Positions 46,801 through 59,300 of a stretch of DNA of 64,000 nt are shown here, piece by piece. The position numbers were made by a program, and so were the translations under genes. How positions within the stretch are numbered: position 1 is the first letter of the stretch; each line of letters opens with the position of its first letter. Source of the stretch: Parascedosporium putredinis (lineage: Eukaryota; Ascomycota; Sordariomycetes; Microascales; Microascaceae); the NCBI GenBank assembly GCA_949357655.1, contig CASHTG010000006.1, forward strand, positions 248,001 to 312,000. The letters run 5' to 3'. The notes beneath the pieces were generated by a model. That model searched no databases and was not told the origin of the DNA. It saw only the letters and a list, made by a program, of their open reading frames with translations.

Positions 46801-47641
46801 AAAATCAATAAAATGGAGGACCGGTCAAAGGCAGGCCGTTGCTTTTCCTCTGCGCCGTCTTGCTTTTCCCTCCCCGGTCGCCCTACAGAGAAAAGGGACC
46901 CAGAGCACGTAGGCCAGTATTACCACGATGAGGCGGATGGTAAGTCGCAAGGGACGATGGATCGTGAGAGACGGAGGAGGGCCATGACGACTCGCATTTC
47001 GTATCAATCCTAGCAGCGAAATCTCTTCTTGTCTCATTTTCCTGGTCTCTTTTTCTTGAGCAGGGAGCAAGGGACCTTGGCCTGCACCATTTGGTGTCCG
47101 GACTAGCTACGAGGATCTTGCTCAACACCACCCATTCGACATTCATATTCCTCTCGATCCGGCACAGCGCAGCAAGGGGGTTTCTAGACAACCTCTCTCC
47201 TTCCTTCCTTGCTCCCCCACATCCCTCGGAGTACGAAGTAGTTGTCTGAGCAGCGTCATGTCTTTGTCGTGTCTTGTCTAATTATATATGCCCACGCCGC
47301 AGGACCCGAATGCCTACCCGAATAGGCGCCGTGCTCCGTGCTTGCTCCGTGTCCATGCTCCTGCTGTCCCCACCACCCCCAAAGCCATTTTCCTTGGCCG
47401 CTTGTCTCTGCTGCCGACACTGCCTCTAGAACCATGTTCGTGTCCGCGGCACCTGCCGTCGTATCCCCATTCCATGTCTGTGAGAGCCAGAGGACGTGTT
47501 GTAAACAAGGTCTATCATATTTTTTTTTGGAGGTTCAAAGTTCTAAACGAAGCTCGGCGTGGGTGGGGTAGGGGCGTGGGCTTTGGCGTTGCACACGTTG
47601 TGTATCAATCACATCACCTTCGAAAAAGACATTCTGGTATT

Positions 47642-47661
47642 GTTATTATTATTATTATTAT
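47642..47661. repeat. TTA trinucleotide repeat
   Basis: Six to seven copies of tta in a row, in non-coding DNA. Confidence 0.85.
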
Positions 47662-50600
47662 GACGGTCCCCCTCTTATAACTTTTGGCGTTGCATCGAGG
47701 TGGGCATTATCCACCGTCCGCCCGGCATATCAAGTCCCCATTTCCAATTCTCCTCCCCGAAGATGCCTGCCGGGAATCCGCAGCGAAAAACAAAACTTGA
47801 TCCGTCATTCCAGGAATCCAAGGCCAGCAGGGGATGCCAAAATCTCGTTTCATCCCCCTTTCCCCGTGAGCGAAACAATCCAAGTCCTCTCTCTCATTGG
47901 AGACCACGGCGGTACAAGGCCAGAATGTGGTAGGAGCCACTTTGAGACCGTGGCTGGCCCAGACTCCTCCCGCGCTGGCGTCTTTCCATTCTGTTAGCCC
48001 TCCTGACTTTGATGCCGGTTTAGGCATCGGGTGGTGGGTATCATCAGGAAAGTCCAGCCCGGGTTGGGGGCTGTTGCCAGTCCCTGCAGACCCTGCCCTG
48101 CCCTGCCACGACCTCGGGGCCCCGTAATACAAGTAGCATTGAGGAAAAGCGGCGCCAGTTGTGCGATTAGACCAGGGGTGGGAGAGGACCATTTGTCATT
48201 CCATCAGGACGTCAATTGATTGAAGCACAGCCCAACCTGACCCATCCCCCACTAACGAGCGGGCCGACCTCGATCGTACGATTTGCGTGGTCCCCTTCCA
48301 ACTTCTTTTGGATGAACCGGACGCACGATGTGATATCGACGTCGCTTAGCGTACACCAACTGATGTATCAGTATCCATTTCTATGCTTGAATGGCAGCTA
48401 ATAAGGCCTGGCCCTCTGTGAGACCAAAAACCACGAGAGAACCCCCAAAAATAGGGGTGAGGGCGAGGCATTGGGACTGGAGTTTGCTTTTACTCCAGCG
48501 TCTCCGTCGGCGGGTGTAAGCGAGGTGCCCTTTAAAGCCGGCGGAGGGTTGCATGAATGTACCACTCCGCATCACCGCGCAGCGTCTTCGTCTTTTATTG
48601 ACGACTACCTCACTCTATTCAATGTTTCTTTTCTTCCTCCTTCCAGCCTTTCTTATGCTCTTCCAACTCGACGAGACTAGGGGAGGGATGCCAAGGTTGA
48701 ACGTGGCGCCGCGCCCCTCACACGGGGAAGAGGACGCTAACACGCTAGGGTTCGTTTGAAGGCGACCGGCCTTGGTCCCCCCTTAGCGTACAAGAGCCAG
48801 CGTAGAGTGGAGCGTTAATCAGCAGTAGGACATGATTTGTTTGACGGGGCGGCCCTGCGCGTCTTCGGGGGAAGCCGGATCGAGCAACGCTAGGGGCGAG
48901 GGACAAATCGATAGAGCCTATGCGGGAACGCCATCATCGAAGAGGGCTGGGCGACGGGTAGATGCTGGCCCGTTCGCCCTTATCATCGGGTCCCCGAGGA
49001 ATAATCCTGTTTTTTTTTTTTTTTCTTTTCTTCTTGTTTTGCCAAAGAATACAACACACGCCTGCCCGAGCTTGTTAGTCCGCCCAGTTCCCCACTCGGA
49101 TTGAATCAACCAGAGCTCAATCGGGAAGCGAACATTAGAGCTTCAACCCAAATGGGGCTTCCCGTACCCGCCCTAGAACCGTTATAGGTCAATTTTGCAC
49201 TATTTGCAGAAATAATAATGACGAGAGCGGTCATGCTGTCTTCTTTTTTTGGGGGTATCAGATGCCACTTCTTTTGGTCAATAGTGATATTATACGGAAG
49301 ATCGTCTCCGCTGCCCTGTGAAAGGGAGGAGAGGGAGGGGGTAGGAGCGCGGCGATAAGGCCGGCGTAGCAGGGCAGGTCCATGGAGCCGAATGCATCCG
49401 GAAATGTTTGCTTGATCCACGCCCGTGCTTCGTGCTTTGTGTCGTGTCGCGGTCGCCGCCCGGCGTCACATAGAGACCTCATCCCCCAGAAATTACTAAT
49501 TTCCAGTCCGACACTGGCAGAGGTCCGCGGGGTCAGAAGGAATGTCGCCCCCTTGCCTCCCCCCTTCTTTCATTTTTGATATTGTTCTTTGCCACGCTCT
49601 CCCGCGCATAACTCCACTACCGAGGATGCAACACATCCTACCAGCAGCAAGCCTTGACCAAAGTGGTAGGTCGGGGTGAGGATCGTGAGATTGGGAAATC
49701 TTTTGCGCCGCGTGGAAGCGCCGGGCTGACGAATCGATCCACGGATCTTCAATGAGAACATGAAAAGATGGGTAAGGAGGGTGGGGCGATTTTGGACCAG
49801 ATGAGGTTTTTGCCCACCTTCCAACGCCCCCTCCCCCTTCTACTTCTTTTTCTTCTTCCTCCGCGATCCTAGGGTGTCGTTAGAATTTGATCCTCGACTT
49901 CGACGGTCCCAGGCGTGCGAGACACCCAATGACGAGATCCGAATAGGCTTTCCCAGTGTATTGGAGGGGGTTGTTAAAACCGTAGCGGGGAGGCAAGAGA
50001 TGGATGTGACGCGCGGAAGACAGGCATCGCTCCCGGCTCGTTCGGACATCGCCAGTAATATCACGATTAAAGAGAGGTGCGAAAAATAAAATTCAATACA
50101 AAAGTAGATCAATGATGCACAAGGCCAGCCTAGACAAGAACCGCTCCACCCATTCTTCGCGTGGAGCCCGTTTCCCGGGCTGACTCTGATACAATGTACA
50201 ATGCAAAGAAGAAGAAAAGAAAAAAAAAAACTCACACTGGTTGGCTCGCGGGAAAGGGTTCAGGGAAAAGGCAAATATGCGCAGAAACAAAAGAGGAAAA
50301 AGGCGAATCGCGAGACACATGGAACGGGGAAACCGCCCGTCTGGACAGGTAGCTGACTCGACCAAATACGAGAGCAAAAAACGGCTGGACAGAACATCAA
50401 CATTCTCTTGCTCCTCGGATGGGATTCCCCAGATCGGCTTGGCTTCTTTGCTTGTCTCTTCTTCCCCCTCCCTCCCTCCTGGAAATCCGCAGTCCCAAGC
50501 ACAACCCTCTCGCCAGAGCCATGGCGCCGTGCATTGCACTGCGTTGTCCCCCCTTTCTTACTGCCCCCGAGTGGTCTGTGCTATCCAGTGTACTTGTAGG

Positions 50601-53256
50601 AGGCGGGCCGGGGACGGTCGCGTGTTCCCCGGCTGCGTGGATGTGGTGTCTCGTCAACATGGCTGGTCCTGGTAGTGGGTGGGCAGGGAAGATGGTGTCT
50701 TCAAGTTGCGATGGGGTTTATTACTTGGTAGTTGCAAGGGCTGAAGATGGAAAGGACTATGATGATGCTCTAGATCTATTGTACATGTATTCATCAAGGA
50801 GTAGATTTTCTTTTCTTTTCTTTATGCCGCTTTATGTTGGGCCTGATTTTGCCTTGGTCCGGACACAAGATGTTGGCGGTTGTTCAAGAAGAATCGGGAG
50901 AACAGAGAGAAAGAAGCTCCGTTGCTAAAAATCGCCTTGCGCTTCCTCCCGTGCTGCCATTCCCTGGGACCCACCCGTCTCAGCGCCCTAGAGCCTGGCT
51001 ATTGGGCCGCGGCGAACGGACCGATGCCGAGACGAACACCAGGGTTTCTTCAATGGTGGGTGGGTTCCCTCCCCTTGTTTATTCGTCCATTACTTCATCA
51101 CCACTGCTTCTTATTCTCGAACCCCCCTCAAGCCCATTGGGGCCCAAAGGAACGTCCATGATTCGTTCTTTTTCACCAAACGAGGCTCTGTTCCGGAGTT
51201 TCAAGCAAGCGGGTCACAGCCCACGACACTTTGATATGAGAAACCCGAGCTGGCCCACTCCTAGAAGAGGGAAGAAGGGTGGGGATCGGTTAAGATCACA
51301 TCGTGATCCTGCCCGCGCTGACATCGGCTGTGTGAGGCAGGGGAGGGAAGGAAGAGCAGGAGGGATACAACGCACTCAATCAGGCCAGAAACGTGGCGCT
51401 TCAAAAGGTTTACACGACTTTTGTGCGCCGCGGCTTCCGATACGCTGGCTCTGGAATGAAGCGAATCGGACGATGAGGAGGGACGAGGCGACCATGTCTT
51501 GAACGGAGGTTGATGTTTGCTACGAAGATCATGCCATGGGAGAGGAAAGGGAACGCCAAGGGGGTGGGGAGGCATTTTCTTTTCTTGTCCTACCCTGAGC
51601 AAGAGGGCTTTTGCAGGTGCGAGGGTGAAGGGCGAGGGCTGAGTGAGATTATAGAATTACACAGGGCGAGAAAGGGGGCTTCTGGGTTGCCAGCTCTCAT
51701 CTGAGACCATTTGATGCAAGACATCGGGGATAGACCTCGGTCAGCTAGGCCCTTCTCTTCTCCCCTCCGATCCTGTCTCTCCCCCACCGGGGAGCTTGGT
51801 TTCGGCTTTCGGTTTGGCCCCCAATGTTTTCGAAGGAGGGGAGGGATAAAACGCATCACTATTATTTTCTTTTAATAGGAGGGCAGACGTCACCCAGCCA
51901 CGAATGAATTGCCAATGTTTTATTTCAATCTCAGAACCTCGACAAAACGGAAAGTCTCCCGAGCCGGGGGCCAGGCCAGCTTTGCCTATCGGCGGGTATC
52001 AGTGAGAAGGGGGCGTGTGAGGTGCACCCGACGACCCGAGGTTTGGCGCGTAGCTGTGTAGCCTCGTTGAACGATTGCAAAGTGTCCGTACGCCTGCGCC
52101 CCGCGGCGAGGGCTTCGGGTGCTTGTGTTTCTCTACGACATGTGTTTCAATATCAAGAACGAGAGAAACCAACATGAAGCTTGACGATAGTACGCTAAGA
52201 AGTGTCATGTCGGAATCAGTTCCGCCCGGCGGTGACTTGGGAGACTAGCCCCCACGAAAGTACGAACGCCTTTGTTTTGAGAAGAAGAACAAGGCAACTG
52301 AAAAACGGGTGCAGTGGAAGTAAAAGGGAAGAAAGAAGGAAAGAGAGAGAAAAAGAAAAAAGAAAGAAGGTCACTCTAGCAGCTACCATATAGCATCGGA
52401 CCTGATAATATCGGATCGCTGCTTCGCTAGCGCTGTCCTGCGAGCGACAGGTCGACGATGCCTTCAGGCCACGAGCTGGTCTCAGGTCTGGTCACACCGC
52501 TCAGAGCTGGCCCAAGCCCTGAATACCTGTAGAGTGAACGAACCCGTGTATTATTGATCAATCTCAGTCAGTCCATGGGTTTTGCCGTCGACTAGACCTA
52601 ATCGCTCCCAAGCGTCGAGAATGCTTCAATTTCAACCCACCCGCCAATGTCAACCCCGATCGCGCCGGCATACGTCTTTTTCGAGCCGCACGCCCCCTCC
52701 CTTCCCCCTTTCCCCTTTCGAGATGGTAGACTTTCGCGAAGGCTGGCTGGAGGTCGGCGATGATGGGAAGCGTCTCCTAAACCTTCCAAAACATTGGGGG
52801 TCTAGCATCGTGGCCCCGAGCCCTCAAGTTTTTGGCGCTTTTCCCCTTCCCGCCAGAGATTCGGCGTCCCGAAAAAGCCGCGTTGCAACACTCCGAGACA
52901 CCCTTCTCATGGCAGGACCGGGGAAACCCAGATTATTGGAAGGCCAGCCCTCTGTGTAGTGTATGCGCGGCCTATGGACGGAAGAGGGAGGACGAAAGAA
53001 AAAGAAATATCACAAAAGAAATATGAAAGGGGAGGGGAGAGAAGAAACCTCCGAGGGAGGGACGCCTTGACCAGGGCTGAAAAAGCCACAGGCGGTTGGT
53101 TGGGCAGGTTTACGGCGGCCGAAGAAGGCCGAAGGCATCAAACAAAATGTGAGAGATGACAACGACGAAAAGAGAGGCAAAGGGAGACAAGGGAAAAGAG
53201 ACACTAAAAACATCAGGGCGGCACTTGCTTTCTAGGTCGGCAGCGGCGTCTTAGGG

Positions 53257-53311
53257 TTTTTTTCTTTTTTTTTTTTTTTTTTTTCTTTTTTTTTCTTTTT
53301 TTTTTTTTTTT
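53257..53311. repeat. Long poly-T tract with C interruptions
   Basis: About 55 bases, almost all T with three single C. The longest homopolymer-like tract in the window; its exact length is unreliable. Confidence 0.85.
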
Positions 53312-56300
53312 CAGTCTTCCCCTAAACAAGCCACGACGGAAAAGGGAAGGCGCTGCCGAGGACTGGAAGCGGAGGGTTCAAAAAAGTCGTGGGTTTGGTG
53401 CGTGCCGGCGCCCGGAGCAGTTCCCCACTAGCCACCGCCCCAGGCTTGGCCGATTCGGAGCGCCTTTGGAGCCCGCCCTCGTCTTGGATTCTTGGATGGC
53501 TTCGGGGTACTTTTTTTTTTTTCTTTCTTCTTTGTTTCCCCGACCTACGTACATTAGAGAATTCGCTATCGAAAAGGCTAAGCACGTGCGTGCATGGATA
53601 TGCTGTCCAGGGCCTTTGGGGGTTTTTGTTTTTTTTTGGGTTGACCGACCAGAGAAAGGCCACGACGAGTCCTTTGCACTTCGGACAGAGGAAGGCTTTC
53701 AACGTCAGAGGCGGAGTGCACGGCGCGCCACGAAAGGGGCCCGCCTACCTAGATATTGTCCCTTTTCCCCTCCCCGTGCCATACTGAATACGTTTCTCCA
53801 AAAGCCCTCTCCTAACCGCCCCATGGATACAATGTCCTCAAATCTCCCGCAGATTGGTGACCCGACCATACGGAGTCGGTAACGCCCTCTCGTGCTTCAG
53901 CGTGTGTCACTGTGGCTGGCGTTTTGCACCCACCCAACCAACACGCAGCCTGGATACGCACGCACACGGACGCCATCACAGGCTACACGACAGGGAGAAG
54001 GATTTGTCGTTCGTCCTCCCCTCGGAGGGCCAGCCTTTCATAAACTCATTAGAAATCAAGAAAGAAAAAAAATGATAAGAAGAACAAGTAGACGGCGAGG
54101 AATTCAAATGGAAAAACAAGAATTTCAACTGCAGGGTTGCCCGCCCATGGCGTACAACGGGGCCAAGGAGTGTCCTGCGAGGATGACAGGTAACGGGTAA
54201 GCACTTGTCGATCCCTCTCAAACGTCTTTTCGGATCTCCCTCTTTTGTCCTCTTTTTCCCCTCTCTTGTGCTCCTCATCACTTGCTTGGCTCTAGTGTAC
54301 GGGAGGCTGTTTGTATTCCTCAGCACCGTTGGAGGGTTCGACCACGTGCGGCGTGAGGCGGTTCGTCGGCCTGACCCACCTTCCCGTTTCCACATACATA
54401 CATAGTACCGATGTCATGGGTCTGCGGAGTTCATCACACGGATCATGACCGCGAGTCAGGTCGGGGCCGGCGTGGAGCGGCGTGGAGCAGTCTGCCAAGA
54501 GGGGGATGGGCTGATGCAAAGGGCAAGGATGGGATAATGTAGCGTACCTGTACGGCTGGGCCTGAAGCCAACATGAAGTGTTTGTAATATCGACGACTGG
54601 ATTCAAGACAGAGGATAACTCAGCGGGAATGCTCGTGTCCATGCGTTTGTGAGGAATGGAAGAAAAAAAGTAATATAAAGTACAAGGGGGAAGAGATAGA
54701 CGAGGGCAGCATCGAAACGACGGATTTCGCTTGCCTCTGCCTGCACGATGGTGTAGTTTCCGACGAGCAAGGACCGGGAGATGAGCTGAGCGACGAGCTC
54801 GGTGAATGCACTGAACGCACGATATCATACCTGGAACGGCGTACCATGCTTTTTCCTTTCTCTCTTTCTCTTGATATTCAACGCTCTCTGACCACCGTCC
54901 CCTGTCTTTGCTGATATTGACTGACCTTGGTCCTGCTCAAGCCGCCCTCTTCTCTCTCGTCAATATGGACGACGAAAAGTCCCCTGTGTGCGCTATCGGC
55001 CGGTGCTGAGGGTTCATTGGCTCGCCAGCAGCACCTCTTCCTCACCCGCATCGCAGGGGCAGTGCTTCCCTTACCGGGGTATCGCGTGTCCTTCGGGCCC
55101 GGGACCGACCACTGATGACGGGCCACGGACCCCAACTACCGTGGAAAAACTAGCAAAGACAACAGGGAGATGGACGCCCCTGCCTGAGAGAAGCAAAACG
55201 CTCGCAGATCAATTGAGCCATCCACCATCTCCAAGCAAGGGATTTTCTCTCATACCGGCCCCATTGGTTTCTTTCTTTCTTTTTTTTTTTTTTTTTCTCT
55301 TGTCTTCTCCTCTACATTAGTTTAATGAACCCCTGCAACCGTTCACCGGTGTGGGGAGAGAAACCCTCCCCTCCCCCAAGGGTAGGAGTTTGAGCCCTTG
55401 TGCAGCAGTCTAGTGCCTTTTTCTTTGCTTTTGGTTCATCATCTTGACCCCTCTTCTCCCCTCTCCCACTTTTGATGTCGCCAGCTATTAGTGCATACGT
55501 CAAGTAGTGCGTCTTAGGTGCCTCTCCCCTTCTTAAAACGAAATTGCCAGCTCGCTAGCGGGACATCAATGGGGCCGTCTCCGTCTCCGTGTCTCCTGAT
55601 TGGCGATGCTGGGGAAGGGGGGAGGAGGCTTGGGTTCGCAACGCTCTCCCACCTCCCAAGATATGTGCCTTCTCCGCAAAAGAAGCAAGCGACAGCGCAG
55701 AACGCGTGGAGAACGCGCACCAAAAACGAAAAAAAAAAAAAAAAAGAAAAGGGGGATAAAAGAACGGGGAGAGAAGGGGCAAGAAAAGTGTCAAGGGGCT
55801 GTGCTAGCTAACAAGTAGTCGCGGTTGGCTTGTCCTTTGACCGAGTGGACGAGGAGCAGTGTATTATCAATTCGATCAATGATGATTGACCTTGCCAAGC
55901 TGGTGGGAGTTTTTGGTCGCCCCTGCTTGCCGGCAACCACCTTCCACTAGTAATAGCTGAGGACACTCACTACCTAACCCATCCGCTTCGATCCCGCAGC
56001 AACGCACAGACAATCTCGCCGAGCAATCGGGTGCGTGCGATTATCCGTCTGTTCGCTCGATGGCCAGGCCAGCCAGCCAGGCTTGCCAGGGTGAATGAGC
56101 GACGCTAGTGCAAGAGCGCTATGTCACCGGCATTGACAGTGGAGATCGATGCGGCGCAACATCAAGTTTCGTTCCCCGTGAAAGAGCGACTTTGAACGGA
56201 GGGCAAAGAGTAGCAGAGGGGAAAAGGATAGAGAGAGATGGAGAGAGTACGGAGAAGAAAAAAGCAAACATGACCGGGGACGGGGAGCATAATCGCTGTG

Positions 56301-59300
56301 ACCCTTTTTTCCCTTCTTTCTTTTTCCTACCTTTCCCGCGAGATGATGCTACGTCGCCGTTGTTGCGCAGTGGTTCTGAACAATATGATCGGGGGACGGG
56401 TGGATGGGATCATGCCATGTCGGCAAGCCTCCTCCACTCCATGACGTCCCCCGGACTCGGCGAAGATTTTCCCGCGCAAAAAAAAAGAAGAAGGAAAAAG
56501 AAACAAAGGAAACGGATATGTGAGCAGTAACATTTCCAATGTGCCTTATATCCTCTTCCGTGCTCGCCTATATGTGCGCCAGCGTGTGTGCGTGTATGTG
56601 TGTTGGTAGCGTCCGCGGCCTCCTGCAATCCTCTGTACAGTCATTAATCAGTTTTTTCTTAAATTGTGTTCCTTCTTTTTTTCAATTGGGCCCTGTGGCT
56701 TATACGCAGCGGGAGAGACACAATGCAAAAAAGAAAGCGGAAGGGAAGAGTAAGGAGGAGGATGGCGGGATGCGCACGTTGGCTGTTGGTCGTTGGTTGT
56801 TGTTTTTTTAGCTGAGATGTCACATAGCACGAAAGGCCGGAAGGCGTCGCTGCCGTGGATGAAATGGCTGAGCCCTCCCCTCCTCCCTCCATCGTGGGTG
56901 CAGTGCGGCTCACACACACATACGCAGACACACCTCCACACGCACGCATGCACACATGCACTCAGACACATTCACACATCCCACGCACGCTTAGGCAGTC
57001 TGATCAAAAGTTTGAAAAGGTAAAAGGAGAACAGAGAAGATTTGTAAAAAAGGGTCTCGAACAGCCCATTTCCATTTCGTCACCTCCACGTCACTCAAAA
57101 TTTACCCCCATGCGGCTGTCCGGCAGCGAGACAGGCTTGGATGTCAAGCGGGAGGGACGGAGGTGGGGAGATGAACCGCAACGCGACGCCCGTTCCGGAA
57201 CGGGTCAACGCGGCAATCTTCATCCAACGACACAAGACTCCTCCCTTTCCCTCGACAAGAAAGGCGTGGATCGAGAGGCTGTCTGTCTCGACAAAAAAGG
57301 TGCGGTGTAGGTTGTGTTGGAGGAGGGCTTTAAGCTTTACATGGATCTATACTCTCCCTCTCTCTCCCGAACGGGGTCAGCCAAAGGGGCCGGGCCCCGT
57401 GGACAAAAGACCCTCTTTAGCTTTCCCGCGTCCTTCTTTGTCCTTTCTCAGCCCTCTTTTCGCGCCCGCCGGATCAAGCATGACTTGAGGATGCGGAGGG
57501 CCGTCCCGTGTTGGGAAAAGTTCGTGAGGGCACGGAATTTGTTCCGGTCGTCGTTTCTTCTTTTCGCTGGCTGCCTCAGTAGCCCGTTTCCGCCTCCCTG
57601 TCCGGCTGGACGCTCTCTGCCGAGCCCAACTCAGCCCAAATTTCGATAGCGTGTGTTGGGGAAAAAGGGAGGGATGGGAACCGACGAGACGAAGAAACAA
57701 ACGAGAAAAAAAAAGAAAAAAAACATGTGTTCCGCCCGCAAATGTAATAGTGCGGTTTTCCCCAGCCTCGATAAGCGGAAGGGAGTTTATGGGTTGGATT
57801 ACTGTGTAACAGGAGGAGGAGCCAGTGACAGTTAGACCGAACAGTTGGCTTGTCGTCGGCACTTTGGAGGCCATGTGAGATGCCGATGATAACGTCAATG
57901 GCGCTGTCTCAATTCCGGCTGGGAAAGAAAGAAAAAAAAAAGATATTTCTTATCACTTTCAATGTTCTCACCCTTGCCCCTAGATGTGTATTTCCCCATC
58001 GTGTGTCTCAGGCTCCTTTTCACCCGCCGTTGCCCTCTTTTCTTAGCTCCCAGCCGCAGGTCTCATTTCATCACCTCCCTTTTAAGTCTGGAGTTTTGGA
58101 GCTCCCCTCAATATTCTTGACTTCGCCTATCATCACACCGTGAGCACATAACGTTGGGTGACACTCATTTAGTTGTCCACGTTCCACCATCGTCGAATCA
58201 GTACTAGAGGAGAGGGTTTTCTCGGGGCTCCGAGGTTTGCTTTTGGGGGTTTCCTCACCCCTTGCTGCCGCTGGGCTCATCACGTCAGCATTTGTGATTT
58301 CCCTCGGCCCTTGGGGGCGTTGCTGCCTCTCCATCTCCACCGACGACGTGAAGTTGCTTTTTCCTTTTCTCGTCTTGGCTTCCTCCCAGACCAAACCTCC
58401 CAGGGCCACCCCCAAAATCACTAGCCTTCAGGGCGGTGGAAATGATTGCTTGCTCACTTTGGCGCTAACTCACTCGACAAAAAACGCAGCTAGAAGGCGA
58501 GTTGAGCGCCTCGATCACGAGAAAGAGAAATAAAGGATAAAAAGAGGCTAGCTCATGTACACCGAGAGGCCTGTCGTTTTGGTAGGAGAAGAAAAAAAAC
58601 CTCGCCAGGCTCGCTCCCACCGGCAGGTGAGGATGATGGCTGCACGACGGCGGTAGCTCCCACGATGCCCTCTCAGCTGAATCTTGCGCTCGCCAAGCTA
58701 TCGATGCTTTGCGCTGCATACATGTACCGACCGCCCTTCGCCTGCGATGGTCTCTGATTTGTCGGGGCAAAGGATAGATGAACCCAATGGCTCAAACGGT
58801 CCTCGACACTACTGGAACACACTCCCGGCCCCCGCTAGTGTTCCTGCCAACCTGTCGTCGCGATGGCTTGGGGCGAACCCTGAGTCCAATCCAATCCAAT
58901 GGAAGAACAGAATGAAAAAAGTGAGGCTGCGCTCCTGCGCATTTCGCCCTCGCACGCGCGCCTGGGCAAACTGTGGGAGGGAAGGAAACTATGGGAGAGT
59001 GCTGGGGGCGTGAGGGGGTGGAAATGCAGCATAAACGTGTCAGAGGTGGCTGGGCGTACCCATTCCGCTCCATCTCGCGAGGCTTGTTAGGTGGATATGG
59101 AGAGTGCCACTCCACCGCCATCTTTGCCGGGTGTCAACGTTCCGCCTCCGAACGAAATACCGGTGAAGCGGGTGTCGGGACGGCTTCCTACGTCAGCTTG
59201 TCCGGGGGAGCCGGGTCTGGCACTTTTATGGACGGGCCGTGCAGCAGGCGGGGCCGGGGGCGACGCACGGCCTCGCTCGCGTGGTGAGATGACTCTGGGA